A stretch of 64,000 nt of DNA from Anaerotignum propionicum DSM 1682 (lineage in GTDB: Bacteria; Bacillota; Clostridia; Lachnospirales; Anaerotignaceae): NCBI RefSeq assembly GCF_001561955.1, contig NZ_CP014223.1:496001-560000 (forward strand), given 5' to 3'. The stretch's first letter is position 1; each line of letters starts with the position of its first letter. A program made the position numbers and the translations under genes. Below the pieces are notes generated by a model, which was given only the letters and a program-made list of their open reading frames with translations, searched no databases and was not told where the DNA came from. This document shows positions 55,766 through 63,537 of the stretch, one piece after another.

Positions 55766-55903
55766 ATGACACCGGGAACAATTATTGTAGGGCTGATTTT
55801 GCTTGGAGTCGTAGTTGCAATTATAAGAAGTTTGAGGAAGAAGAAGGGTGGATGCAGTTGTGGTACAGATTGTTCTTCCTGCAATCACTGTGACCATTCC
55901 TAA
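55766..55903 (+). CDS. FeoB-associated Cys-rich membrane protein
   Basis: The 45-residue protein has one membrane helix (GTIIVGLILLGVVVAIIRSL), a basic patch RKKKGG, and a Cys-rich tail CSCGTDCSSCNHC. It matches the FeoB-associated Cys-rich family (PF12669). It may bind iron or help assemble the transporter. ATG 55766 follows AAAGGAGG, 17 bases after feoB. Last gene of the operon. Confidence 0.92.
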   Translation: MTPGTIIVGLILLGVVVAIIRSLRKKKGGCSCGTDCSSCNHCDHS

Positions 55904-55937
55904 AAGCTTCGATGGAGCTTCATAAAGTGTAGCTGAT

Positions 55938-55984
55938 ATAGGTCTTCTATGAAATGCTTTTATTTCATAGAGGGCCTATTTTAG
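55938..55984 (+). terminator. Terminator of the feo operon
   Basis: ATAGGTCTTCTATGAAA pairs with TTTCATAGAGGGCCTAT (with small interruptions), then TTTTAG. It marks the end of host sequence on the left side of the IS110 element. Confidence 0.8.
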
Positions 55985-56044
55985 TACCATAAAAGTGTAA
56001 GTGTTAAACACATCATTAGTGCTAAAACATTTGCACTTATTTCT

Positions 56045-56131
56045 TTATAATAAAGGGAGTAGTTGGTCTGGCGTGGCCTATTTTGGATTTATACATCCGT
56101 CACAAAAACCGTCAACCACCCCTTATTATAA
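56045..56131 (+). ncRNA. Candidate bridge RNA core of the IS110 element
   Basis: TTATAATAA (56045-56053) pairs with TTATTATAA (56123-56131). GGG pairs with CCC next to it, and GTTG (56062-56065) with CAAC (56113-56116). The enclosed loops include a small GGAT/ATCC hairpin. In IS110 elements the left non-coding end codes a bridge RNA with internal loops that pair with target and donor DNA. The position, upstream of the transposase, and the shape fit. Further small stems lie at 56150-56192. Guide segments were not assigned. Confidence 0.5.
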
Positions 56132-56251
56132 GCATTCGATTAAGCAGGTTGAAACTCATAAATGAGCTTTCGTGTAACGAACTAAAATGAATTGTAATAA
56201 GTGTGGATGGTAACAACTACAAATATTTTTTGATTTGGAGGGATGGAGTCA

Positions 56252-57451
56252 ATGATTAGTGTTGGAATTGATATTTCAAAAGGAAAGAGTACGGTTTGTA
56301 TTTTAAAACCATATGGAGAGTTGATTTGTTCACCGTTTGAAATAGAACATACAGAGCAAGGATTATCTGAATTGTCATCTATGCTTTTAAGATTTAATGA
56401 AGACGTTAAAGTTGTAATTGAGGCAACAGGAATCTATCATCTTCCGGTGTTTGATTTTCTGCAAGAACGAGGGATTTTTGTAGCTGTAATAAACCCATTT
56501 GAAATGAAACAGTACAGAAGTCAAGGACTTAGGGCAATAAAAACAGATAAGCAGGACTCCATTGCAATAGCAAATTACGGAATTGATTACTGGTTTCGCC
56601 TCAAAAAATACGAAATGTCCGAAGGTATTTATCAAGAACTTAAAATATTGGGCAGACAGTATTCACATTATATGAGAATGAGAATAGAGAGTGTACAGTC
56701 CTTGACACATTTGTTGGACTATACAATGCCTGGTATAAAAAAATTGTTGAAGGGATGGCAAGATTCAACTGGTAAAGACAAATTATCAGATTTTGTAGAG
56801 ATGTATTGGCATTTCGATAATATAACAAAACTGTCAGAGATAGATTTCATTAATAATTATTTAGCGTGGGCAAAAGAAAAAGGATACCATCAGAACCATA
56901 ATAAAGCCGTCAAGATTTATTCCCTGGCACAAGATGGTATCCCTACATTGCCTGCTGAAATGGAATCAACTCAGATTATGATTCAGCAGGCAGTTGGTGT
57001 ATTGAGGCAAGTCAATACTACCTTGAAGACTATTTTAACACGGATGAAAGAACTCGCCAAGCAGTTGCCAGAATATTCTGTAGTAAGGTCAATGGGGGGA
57101 GTTGGAGATGTATTAGCACCAAAATTAATAGCAGAAATTGGTGATATTCGTAGATTTCATAGCAGCAGGGCTTTGATTGCATTTGCAGGAATAGATGCTC
57201 CACCATACCAATCAGGGCAATTTATAGGAACGAATCGTAAAATAAGCAAGCGAGGTTCCTCGACGCTAAGAAAAATCGGATATGAAGTGATGAGGGTCTT
57301 AAAGACACACAGTGCACCAGCAGACAGCTCTGTTTATTGGTATATTTTGAAAAAAGAATCTGAAGGCAAAGCTAAGAAATTGGCAAAAATTGCAGGTCTC
57401 AATAAATTTCTGCGGATATACTATGCACGAGTAAAAGAAGTATATCAATAA
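56252..57451 (+). CDS. IS110-family transposase (recombinase)
   Basis: The 399-residue protein has the RuvC-like DEDD N-terminal domain, ISVGIDISKGKSTVCIL (first Asp), VVIEATGIYHLPVF (Glu), RAIKTDKQDSIAIANYG (the Asp pair). It has a middle helical region and the C-terminal Transposase_20 domain with SMGGVGDVLAPKLIAEIGDIRRFHSSRALIAFAGIDAPPYQSG, then RKISKRGSSTLRKIGYEV, which carries the catalytic Ser (KRGSS). ATG 56252 gives good spacing from GGAGGG; ATG 56243 overlaps it. It appears intact and so may be active. Confidence 0.95.
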   Translation: MISVGIDISKGKSTVCILKPYGELICSPFEIEHTEQGLSELSSMLLRFNEDVKVVIEATGIYHLPVFDFLQERGIFVAVINPFEMKQYRSQGLRAIKTDKQDSIAIANYGIDYWFRLKKYEMSEGIYQELKILGRQYSHYMRMRIESVQSLTHLLDYTMPGIKKLLKGWQDSTGKDKLSDFVEMYWHFDNITKLSEIDFINNYLAWAKEKGYHQNHNKAVKIYSLAQDGIPTLPAEMESTQIMIQQAVGVLRQVNTTLKTILTRMKELAKQLPEYSVVRSMGGVGDVLAPKLIAEIGDIRRFHSSRALIAFAGIDAPPYQSGQFIGTNRKISKRGSSTLRKIGYEVMRVLKTHSAPADSSVYWYILKKESEGKAKKLAKIAGLNKFLRIYYARVKEVYQ

Positions 57452-57469
57452 AATCAAATCTAGTATTAG

Positions 57470-57498
57470 AAGACTGGCTGAATGAATCCAGTCTTTTT
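57470..57498 (+). terminator. Terminator after the transposase gene
   Basis: AAGACTGG pairs with CCAGTCTT, followed by TTT, 18 bases after the stop codon. Confidence 0.8.
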
Positions 57499-57533
57499 AG
57501 TCATGTGTGAAAAAAGATGGTTTATAAAAAAGG

Positions 57534-57583
57534 AAACCTGCTAGAAGTCAAATTAACTATTGACTTTTCTTAGCAGGTTTTTG
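57534..57583. repeat. Long imperfect hairpin near the right end of the IS110 element
   Basis: AAACCTGCTA-GAAGTCAA pairs with TTGACTTTTC-TTAGCAGGTTT, followed by TT. It may be a terminator for the region to either side or a structure at the right end of the element. Confidence 0.6.
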
Positions 57584-57734
57584 CAGAAAGCCCAGGGTGT
57601 GCCACTATTTTTTTTATTACGTCATACTAATTTTAAACACTAAGAAAGGTGTAAGGAAATACGTGAGAATCGATGGAAATTCTGTGACAATGTTACGAAT
57701 CTTTCTGGTTGAACAACAGATTACGGAATAGTAT

Positions 57735-57762
57735 TTGACTTAGCAGAAAAGACCGATATAAT
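57735..57762 (+). promoter_or_regulatory. Promoter of the chemoreceptor gene
   Basis: TTGACT (57735-57740), a 16-base spacer, TATAAT (57757-57762). Confidence 0.75.
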
Positions 57763-57823
57763 AGAGACATAATAGAAAGATATGGAATTTAGGATGTTAT
57801 TGAAATGCAAATGAGGTGAGTGT

Positions 57824-59971
57824 ATGAGTAAATTAAGCCGCAAAAACATGTTATCTTTTAGAATTTCGTTCATGAACACAGGTATTATTTTTGTAATTAT
57901 TGGGGCAATATGTTTTTCTTTGGCCGGAATGACAAGAAAGGTGGTAACGAATCAAGTTAAAAAAGAAATCACTTATATTGCTGATGCAAATGCAGCAGTT
58001 GCTCGGTCTTACCTACAAAAAATGTATGTTTTTTCAACTAGTCTGTCTTCGGAGGTATCAAGGTATCAAAGCTTAGAGAAAGAAACTTCTGAAAAAATGT
58101 TAATGGATTCTTTGAAAAATGTACTGAAAGATCAGAAAATTTTTTCTGCATACTTTGCCTTTGAACCAAATAAATTCTTCCCTGATACACCTAAGGGTCG
58201 TTCTTATTATTTATACAGGGATGGTTCGGGTACCGCGTTGGATATAAATGATGACTATGACATTTATGGGTCGGCTGACTATTACGCACCGGCCAGGGAT
58301 AAAATGTCCACACATATCACAGAGCCTTACTCTTATCAATTGACAAACGGGCAGACCGTTTGGATGGTAACACTAAGCTCTCCCATAACAGATAGTACAG
58401 GTAAATTTATTGGTGTTGCCAATTGCGATATTTTGACAGATAGTGTGAATTCTTTGGAGTATGATAATGGAGAATTCAAAACTGCCCATACGTATGTAAT
58501 GACAGGAAAGGGAACTTTGATTGCAGACAACTTAGACAAAAACGTGATTGGTCAGAGTTTTCAAGTGCATACTGAGAATGATCAAAAAATTTTAGATGCT
58601 GCTGCAAGAGGTGCATCCATTTTAGTTGAGGATAAAAACGATTCTTTTAATGATGAAGCCGCTTGGATTGTACATATACCCGTATCCTTAGCGGGAACAG
58701 ACTCATTATGGTCCAGTGCTTATGTTGTGAGTAAATCTGAGGCTTTGGCTGTGGTGAATCAGATTACCTATACTATGGCGGCAATTGGGTTGTTGGGATT
58801 GATTGTTCTTTCCCTTTTCAGCTATTACACACTGAAAAGAGCATTGGCACCGGTAAACGACGTAATGGCTATGGCGGAAAAAATGGGTGCCGGAGACTTA
58901 AGGGTGGATCATAGTTTAATGGTTACATCAAGGGATGAATTAGGTATTCTGGCAAATATTTTTAAAGAAACATCTGAAGTATTATCAGGTTATATCCATG
59001 AAATTTCGTATCTTTTAGAGGAAATTGCAGCAGGAAATTTAACAGAAGAAATCCAAAGAGAATATATGGGAGATTTTACTGCGATTCAGCGCTCGTTCGA
59101 TCATATTCAGACTGCCCTAAGTCAAACCTTTGGAGAAATGTCCTTTGTGGCGGAGCAGGTTTCTTCCGGCTCCGAGCAGGTTGCCAGTGCGGCGCAAGCG
59201 CTAAGTCAAGGAGCAACCCAGCAGGCTAGCTCTGTAGAAGACCTTACTAGAACCATTATGGATATTGCAAGGCAAATTGATGGCAGTGCCGCAAAGGCGG
59301 CGGAGGCAAGTCAAAAGGCAATAGAAGTCGGGATGGCAATGGAAAATAGTAATCAAAAAATGAGCCAAATGCTGGACGCTATGAATAGTATTTATAATAA
59401 ATCCAGTGAGATCGGAAAGATCATCAAAGCCATTGAAGAAATAGCATTTCAGACCAATATACTTGCTTTAAATGCAGCGATTGAGGCGGCAAGGGCAGGA
59501 TCTGCGGGAAAAGGCTTTGCAGTTGTTGCAGATGAGGTGCGCAATCTGGCGGCGAAAAGTGCAGAGGCGGCAAAGGATACTACAAAATTAATTGAAAGTA
59601 CCCTGCTTTCTGTGGATGATGGTTTTAGGGTAGCAAATGATACTGCGGATGCACTGTCAAATGTGGTGGTTGAAGCAAGAGAAATCATCACTTCCATCAA
59701 CCATATATCCCAAAATGCCCAAGAGCAAGCAGAGGCAATAACCCAAGTCAACGTGGGTTTGGGGCAGATTACCGATGTGGTGCATACCACCTCAGCAATG
59801 GCTGAGGAGAGTGCTGCTACCAGTGAGGAGCTTTCAGGTCAAGCGGAAATTTTAAAGGATTTAATTTCAAATTTCAAGATTAAGGACCAAAAGAATAATA
59901 CGATAAATGATTATGAAAATTCTGAAGAAGCAGAAGTGTTTGATAGTGAAGCTTTTGGAGATAAATACTAA
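57824..59971 (+). CDS. Methyl-accepting chemotaxis protein with dCache sensor
   Basis: The 715-residue receptor has a first membrane helix (ISFMNTGIIFVIIGAICFSLAGM), a large outside sensor (about 40-305) of dCache type with FEPNKFFPDTPKGRSYYLYRDGSG and YYAPARDKMSTHITEPYSYQLTNGQTVWMVTLSSPI, and a second helix (MAAIGLLGLIVLSLFSYYTL). A HAMP domain follows, then a long cytoplasmic coiled coil with the MCP hairpin tip (IEEIAFQTNILALNAAIEAARAGSAGKGFAVVADEVRNLAAKSAEAA). It signals to CheA/CheW. dCache domains of this kind often bind amino acids or carboxylates. Single gene; ATG 57824 after AATGAGGTGAG. Confidence 0.95.
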   Translation: MSKLSRKNMLSFRISFMNTGIIFVIIGAICFSLAGMTRKVVTNQVKKEITYIADANAAVARSYLQKMYVFSTSLSSEVSRYQSLEKETSEKMLMDSLKNVLKDQKIFSAYFAFEPNKFFPDTPKGRSYYLYRDGSGTALDINDDYDIYGSADYYAPARDKMSTHITEPYSYQLTNGQTVWMVTLSSPITDSTGKFIGVANCDILTDSVNSLEYDNGEFKTAHTYVMTGKGTLIADNLDKNVIGQSFQVHTENDQKILDAAARGASILVEDKNDSFNDEAAWIVHIPVSLAGTDSLWSSAYVVSKSEALAVVNQITYTMAAIGLLGLIVLSLFSYYTLKRALAPVNDVMAMAEKMGAGDLRVDHSLMVTSRDELGILANIFKETSEVLSGYIHEISYLLEEIAAGNLTEEIQREYMGDFTAIQRSFDHIQTALSQTFGEMSFVAEQVSSGSEQVASAAQALSQGATQQASSVEDLTRTIMDIARQIDGSAAKAAEASQKAIEVGMAMENSNQKMSQMLDAMNSIYNKSSEIGKIIKAIEEIAFQTNILALNAAIEAARAGSAGKGFAVVADEVRNLAAKSAEAAKDTTKLIESTLLSVDDGFRVANDTADALSNVVVEAREIITSINHISQNAQEQAEAITQVNVGLGQITDVVHTTSAMAEESAATSEELSGQAEILKDLISNFKIKDQKNNTINDYENSEEAEVFDSEAFGDKY

Positions 59972-59975
59972 CAAG

Positions 59976-60012
59976 AAAGGTGGTTTGGGCTGTTCCCCAG
60001 CCACTTTTTTTC
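59976..60012 (+). terminator. Terminator of the chemoreceptor gene
   Basis: AAAGGTGG...GGGCTG-TTCCC-CAGCC...CACTTTTTTT: imperfect stem then T-run. Confidence 0.75.
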
Positions 60013-60356
60013 TATGAAGGAGCAAGACTATTGGATACTATTGAAATTAATATAGATTTTGATGTGTAGAGAGAATCGTGAATGATGAAAAAGTTAAAAA
60101 TAAATAAGGGGAGGGGAATTGGGGATATTTCAAGTGTTATCAGGTGTTTACATGCTTATAGACAAGAAAAGAACTTACTTATTTCCGGTAGCAATTTAAC
60201 ACGTGAATTAACGTTATCATGTCGACAAAACAGCGATTTAGAGAATGAATTATAAAATGTTCAGCCGCTTATATCAATGTTTTGGTGAAACGAACTAAAG
60301 TTGTTCTATTAGATTCTCTATATGAAACGTTTAGACATAGTAAAATGCCAAAGGAA
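60013..60356. other. Intergenic region between convergent units
   Basis: No gene recognised; AT-rich with several stop codons in all frames. Confidence 0.5.
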
Positions 60357-60382
60357 GGGGCACCTGTTGTCACAGGTGCCTC
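60357..60382 (-). terminator. Hairpin after the flavodoxin gene
   Basis: GGGGCACCTGT-TGTC-ACAGGTGCCTC forms an 11-bp stem (one G-U). On the minus strand it lies 37 bases after the flavodoxin stop; the following sequence is only moderately T-rich. Confidence 0.65.
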
Positions 60383-60419
60383 AAGGGAAAAGGTTCGAAA
60401 ATGATTCACTTTGTCTTTT

Positions 60420-60836
60420 TTAATAAGCTGCAAAGTCCTGACCTAGTTTTGTGCAGCTTGTTTTACCGTCTGCATCGGGGAAACCGCAAAGGATTAAACC
60501 TTCTTCATTAAAAAGGTTCACGTTTGCCTTTTCGCATCTTGCACACCAATCACGCATCCACTGACCATCACCCCAACCATAGGAACCGAATAAAGCAACT
60601 TTTTTGCCAGACAGTTTGCTTTCGATGGAAGAGAAGAATGGTTCAAATTCAGCTTCTTCTAAAACTTCATCACCCATAGAGGGGCAACCAAATGCAATCT
60701 TATCATAGTCACTGATATTACCATGGAAAGCATCTACAGTAAAAATTTCTGTATCAGCACCCATGCCCTGAGCGATTTCTTTTGCCATAACTTCAGTATT
60801 ACCTGTTCCGCTCCAATAAATAACAGCTTTCTTCAT
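60420..60836 (-). CDS. Short-chain flavodoxin
   Basis: The 138-residue flavodoxin has the FMN phosphate loop WSGTGNTEVMAKEIAQG, the 50s loop FGCPSMGDEVLEE and the 90s loop GSYGWGDGQWM, with the usual clostridial ending. It carries low-potential electrons in place of ferredoxin when iron is scarce. The start is ATG 60836 after AGGAGG, two bases from the end of the DUF3793 gene, so the two are translationally coupled. The longer frame to 60929 overlaps that gene and is not used. It is the last gene of a three-gene operon with a metal-type palindrome at its head. Confidence 0.95.
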   Translation of the reverse strand: MKKAVIYWSGTGNTEVMAKEIAQGMGADTEIFTVDAFHGNISDYDKIAFGCPSMGDEVLEEAEFEPFFSSIESKLSGKKVALFGSYGWGDGQWMRDWCARCEKANVNLFNEEGLILCGFPDADGKTSCTKLGQDFAAY

Positions 60837-60838
60837 GT

Positions 60839-61432
60839 TTAAAAAACCTCCTGTAATGTTTGTTTTGCTTCTAATAAAGAGAGAATTGGAATTCCCTTGG
60901 AAGCCTGATGTAATAATTTTTTTCTGCAATATGTATACTGACGAAAGGTTGCTACAGCGGACTTTTCGTCACCGTAGACCTTCCAATAACCACAGAGCTT
61001 ATAATTTTGTCCCTTTTCCTCAATGAAGGCAAAGACATCCTCAGGCGGATAGCCTAAGAAAAACCCGATTTCATGTGGAAATTCATTGCGTTGTTGAATA
61101 CGTCGGCGCAGAAAAGCCAAAGTATTCAACAAAGAGGATTCTTGGTTTACATGAAAAGGATAACCTGTCTCAACCAAAAAAGCTTTTACGGCAGGATTGC
61201 TGAAATATTCCAGTAAACTTTCCTTTCTGTAGACCAAGAAGAAAACCCGCTTCTTGCAACAATAAAGATACTGCAAAGAAACCCCTCTTTTTTCAAGTTG
61301 TTTTTGATAAGACGCAACTTCATCTTTCAGGGATTGAAGGCAGGATAAGGGTAATGAAAATAAATTTGCCTGCTTAATCCCAAACAGAGTTGGGGCGCCA
61401 TGATAAAGCATCTGCATTTCGAAATCAGACAT
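60839..61432 (-). CDS. DUF3793-family protein
   Basis: The 197-residue protein begins MSDFEMQMLYHGAPTLFGIKQANLFSL and has SLQYLYCCKKRVFFLVYRKESL, LLNTLAFLRRR, FPHEIGFFLGYPPEDVFAFIE and KLCGYWKVYGDEKSAVATFRQYTYCRKKL. These are typical for DUF3793 (PF12672), a family of unknown function in anaerobic Firmicutes. The conserved Cys and His (HGAPTL, CC, FPHEIG, YC) could bind a metal or cofactor. It lies between the DUF2325 and flavodoxin genes in one operon. ATG 61432 after AAAGGAGG. Confidence 0.9.
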   Translation of the reverse strand: MSDFEMQMLYHGAPTLFGIKQANLFSLPLSCLQSLKDEVASYQKQLEKRGVSLQYLYCCKKRVFFLVYRKESLLEYFSNPAVKAFLVETGYPFHVNQESSLLNTLAFLRRRIQQRNEFPHEIGFFLGYPPEDVFAFIEEKGQNYKLCGYWKVYGDEKSAVATFRQYTYCRKKLLHQASKGIPILSLLEAKQTLQEVF

Positions 61433-61462
61433 AAGTAACCTCCTTTATTAGTAATGGCTAAC

Positions 61463-61747
61463 TTAAGCCTGACAGTATGAGCTTAAAATTTTGTTTAAAG
61501 CAGAAGAAGAGGAGCTGTGGGAACGAGCAATAGTAATTTGATTACGTTCTGCCTCTTGTACTGCGCCTGCAACCATAATATGAGAAACTGTGCTGGTAAA
61601 AAGCACAATTAAATCAGCCTTTCCGATCTGGCTGCGGAAGTTTCCGGGCATTTGGGTGAAAACTTTGCTTTTGCAATTATATTTTTTACAAATATCCATA
61701 TATTGACGAACCATACGATCGTGGCCGCCTACGATGACAACGCTCAT
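61463..61747 (-). CDS. DUF2325-family protein
   Basis: The 94-residue protein is a compact Rossmann-like DUF2325 (PF10087) domain: MSVVIVGGHDRMVRQYMDIC, FRSQIGKADLIVLFTSTVSHIMVAGAVQEAERNQI. The family often sits with DUF3793 and with metal uptake genes. It is first in the minus-strand operon, starting at ATG 61747 after AGGAGG and directly below a 20-base palindrome. Function unknown. Confidence 0.9.
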   Translation of the reverse strand: MSVVIVGGHDRMVRQYMDICKKYNCKSKVFTQMPGNFRSQIGKADLIVLFTSTVSHIMVAGAVQEAERNQITIARSHSSSSSALNKILSSYCQA

Positions 61748-61769
61748 GGAATACCTCCTAAATCGTTTT

Positions 61770-61789
61770 TAGTTAGTCTTTACTAACTA
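61770..61789 (-). promoter_or_regulatory. Perfect palindromic operator before the DUF2325-DUF3793-flavodoxin operon
   Basis: TAGTTAGT-CTTT-ACTAACTA, an 8+8 perfect inverted repeat, directly after the -10 of the operon's promoter. It matches the two sites before feoB (53516-53533, 53548-53563) and so marks a shared, probably iron-responsive, regulator of the DtxR/MntR or Fur type. Confidence 0.85.
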
Positions 61790-61796
61790 TGTGCTA

Positions 61797-61825
61797 ATGC
61801 TACCATTAGAAGAAAGAAATGTCAA
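61797..61825 (-). promoter_or_regulatory. Promoter of the DUF2325-DUF3793-flavodoxin operon
   Basis: On the minus strand: TTGACA (61820-61825), a 17-base spacer, TAGCAT (61797-61802). The palindrome begins 7 bases further on, where a bound repressor would block RNA polymerase. Confidence 0.75.
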
Positions 61826-62105
61826 GGCTTTTTTTACTATTTTAATTTATAAACCATGGAACAATATGGATTAATGTTTTAGATTATGCTATAATAATCA
61901 AAAGGAGAGATGTTGATGTTAAAAACAAATTAGATATTTTTGGTTCTAGAGAATCAATTAAAGGCCTTGGGCAACAAAGATTAAGTGTTTGCTTTTTAAA
62001 GGCTTAGCTTCTGTCTACAGCTTAGATACGATGCAACCATAAGAAAACTGACATAAATAATAATTCATAACCTTTGATTATGAACGAATAGAAGGAGAAA
62101 GAACA

Positions 62106-62642
62106 ATGATAGAAACAGAACGATTGATATTACGCAGTATAACCAAAAGGGATGCAGCGGATATTTTTGAATATAGCAAAGAGCCGGAAGTAGGGGAGAA
62201 TGCAGGCTGGAAACCTCATGAAACCATAGAGGAAACCAAAGAAATATTGGATGTCGTTTTTTTAGAAAAGGAAGATATATTTGGTCTCGTTGAAAAGGAA
62301 AGTGGCAAGTTGTTTGGTACCATAGGTTTGGTACCTGACGTCACCAGGGAAAATGAAGGGTCAAGAATGCTTGGCTATGCCATTGGTAAGAATTTTTGGG
62401 GAAGAGGGTACATGACCGAAGCAGTTGGTGCTATTCTTTCCTATGCGTTTCATGAGAAGGGCTATGATTTGATTTCAGTTTCCCATTATACGGACAATTT
62501 GCGTTCCCAGAGAGTGATTGAAAAGTGTGGTTTTCAGTTTGAAGGAGTACAACGTCAGTCAGAATTGCGTTATGATGGAGACATGAAGGATAAAAGATGG
62601 TATTCAATGACAAAGGATGAGTTTTGTCGTAATTTAAAATAA
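62106..62642 (+). CDS. GNAT-family N-acetyltransferase (RimJ/RimL type)
   Basis: The 178-residue protein begins MIETERLILRSITKRDAADIFEYS. It has the acetyl-CoA binding strand-helix LGYAIGKNFWGRGYMTEAVGAILSYAF and the later SVSHYTDNLRSQRVIEKCGFQFEG, which is the RimJ/RimL-like Acetyltransf_3 pattern. It acetylates an amine on an unknown substrate (protein N-terminus, small molecule or drug). ATG 62106 follows AGAAGGAGAAAG. It lies 70 bases before the second alarmone synthetase gene. Confidence 0.93.
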   Translation: MIETERLILRSITKRDAADIFEYSKEPEVGENAGWKPHETIEETKEILDVVFLEKEDIFGLVEKESGKLFGTIGLVPDVTRENEGSRMLGYAIGKNFWGRGYMTEAVGAILSYAFHEKGYDLISVSHYTDNLRSQRVIEKCGFQFEGVQRQSELRYDGDMKDKRWYSMTKDEFCRNLK

Positions 62643-62712
62643 AATCAAAGGTTTTCGTATGTAATTTCGTAACACAAAAGCAGGTTTTTGAAGTAAAATA
62701 GGAGTCAGTGCG

Positions 62713-63522
62713 ATGAGAAGAGGTGTTTTTGTGGAAATAGTCAACTGGAAAGAGCTTTTATATCCGTATGAACAAGCGGTGGATGAACTGCTTTTAAAAT
62801 TTCGCTGTTTAGACAAGGAGTGTAGGCATCTAGGAATATATTCACCCATTGACTCGGTAACGGGGCGATTGAAGAAGCCGGCAAGTATTTTAGAAAAGGC
62901 GGGTAAAAAACAAATACCCCCGGAAAAAATCGAGGAAAAAATTGAGGATATTGTAGGTATCCGTATTCTTTGTCAATTTGTTGAGGATATTGAAAAGGTT
63001 GTAACCATGGTTCAGTCCAGAAAAGATATGACTGTGTTGGAAGAGCGAGATTACATAACGAATACAAAGCCCAGTGGATACCGCAGTTATCATATGATTA
63101 TTCGATATCCATTGAGTACTGCTTTAGGGCCCAAGGAGGTTTTGGCTGAAATCCAAATTCGTACCAATGCCATGAACTTTTGGGCAACAGCGGAGCATTC
63201 CCTTAGGTATAAATATAGCGGCAATATTCCAGAAAATTTGCAGCATCGGCTAAGAATTTGTGCAGAGGCCGCATTTCATTTGGATCGAGAGATGTCTACC
63301 ATTCGCGAGGAAATCACCAATGCCCAACGACTCAATGAAATTAAGGGGAATTTGGTTACAAATATTTTAGACAATATTCAAAGTTTGCATTTTGGGGCAG
63401 ACTTAGATGAAATGGATGAAATCAATAAAGAATTTGTGGATATTTGGAACAACGAAGATATAGATGAACTGAAGGCATTTAATGAAAAGTTGAATGTATT
63501 GGCAGAGGTTTATCGGGTGTAA
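62713..63522 (+). CDS. Second small alarmone synthetase (GTP pyrophosphokinase)
   Basis: The 269-residue protein is a lone RelA/SpoT synthetase domain with a longer C-terminal helical tail than the copy at 11504. Its motifs are GRLKKPASILEKAGKK, IEDIVGIRILCQFVEDIEKV, TKPSGYRSYHMIIRYP, AEIQIRTNAMNFWATAEHSLRYKY. The YRSYHM and EIQIRT motifs show an intact active site. It makes (p)ppGpp or related nucleotides. ATG 62713 lies 8 bases after GGAG; a GTG at 62731 after GAAGAGGTG is a possible alternative. A metallophosphoesterase gene starts 16 bases downstream, so they probably share a transcript. Confidence 0.9.
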   Translation: MRRGVFVEIVNWKELLYPYEQAVDELLLKFRCLDKECRHLGIYSPIDSVTGRLKKPASILEKAGKKQIPPEKIEEKIEDIVGIRILCQFVEDIEKVVTMVQSRKDMTVLEERDYITNTKPSGYRSYHMIIRYPLSTALGPKEVLAEIQIRTNAMNFWATAEHSLRYKYSGNIPENLQHRLRICAEAAFHLDREMSTIREEITNAQRLNEIKGNLVTNILDNIQSLHFGADLDEMDEINKEFVDIWNNEDIDELKAFNEKLNVLAEVYRV

Positions 63523-63537
63523 AAAAGGAGCAGCAGC

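Larger units (their letters stand above)
55990..57600 (+). mobile_element. IS110-family insertion sequence (limits approximate)
   Basis: One transposase gene of the DEDD/serine type with about 250 bases of structured non-coding sequence before it and about 150 bases after it. IS110 elements lack clear terminal inverted repeats and make little or no target duplication, so the exact ends cannot be fixed from one copy. The left end lies after the feo terminator at 55984. The right end probably lies beyond the hairpins at 57470-57498 and 57534-57583. Confidence 0.6.
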
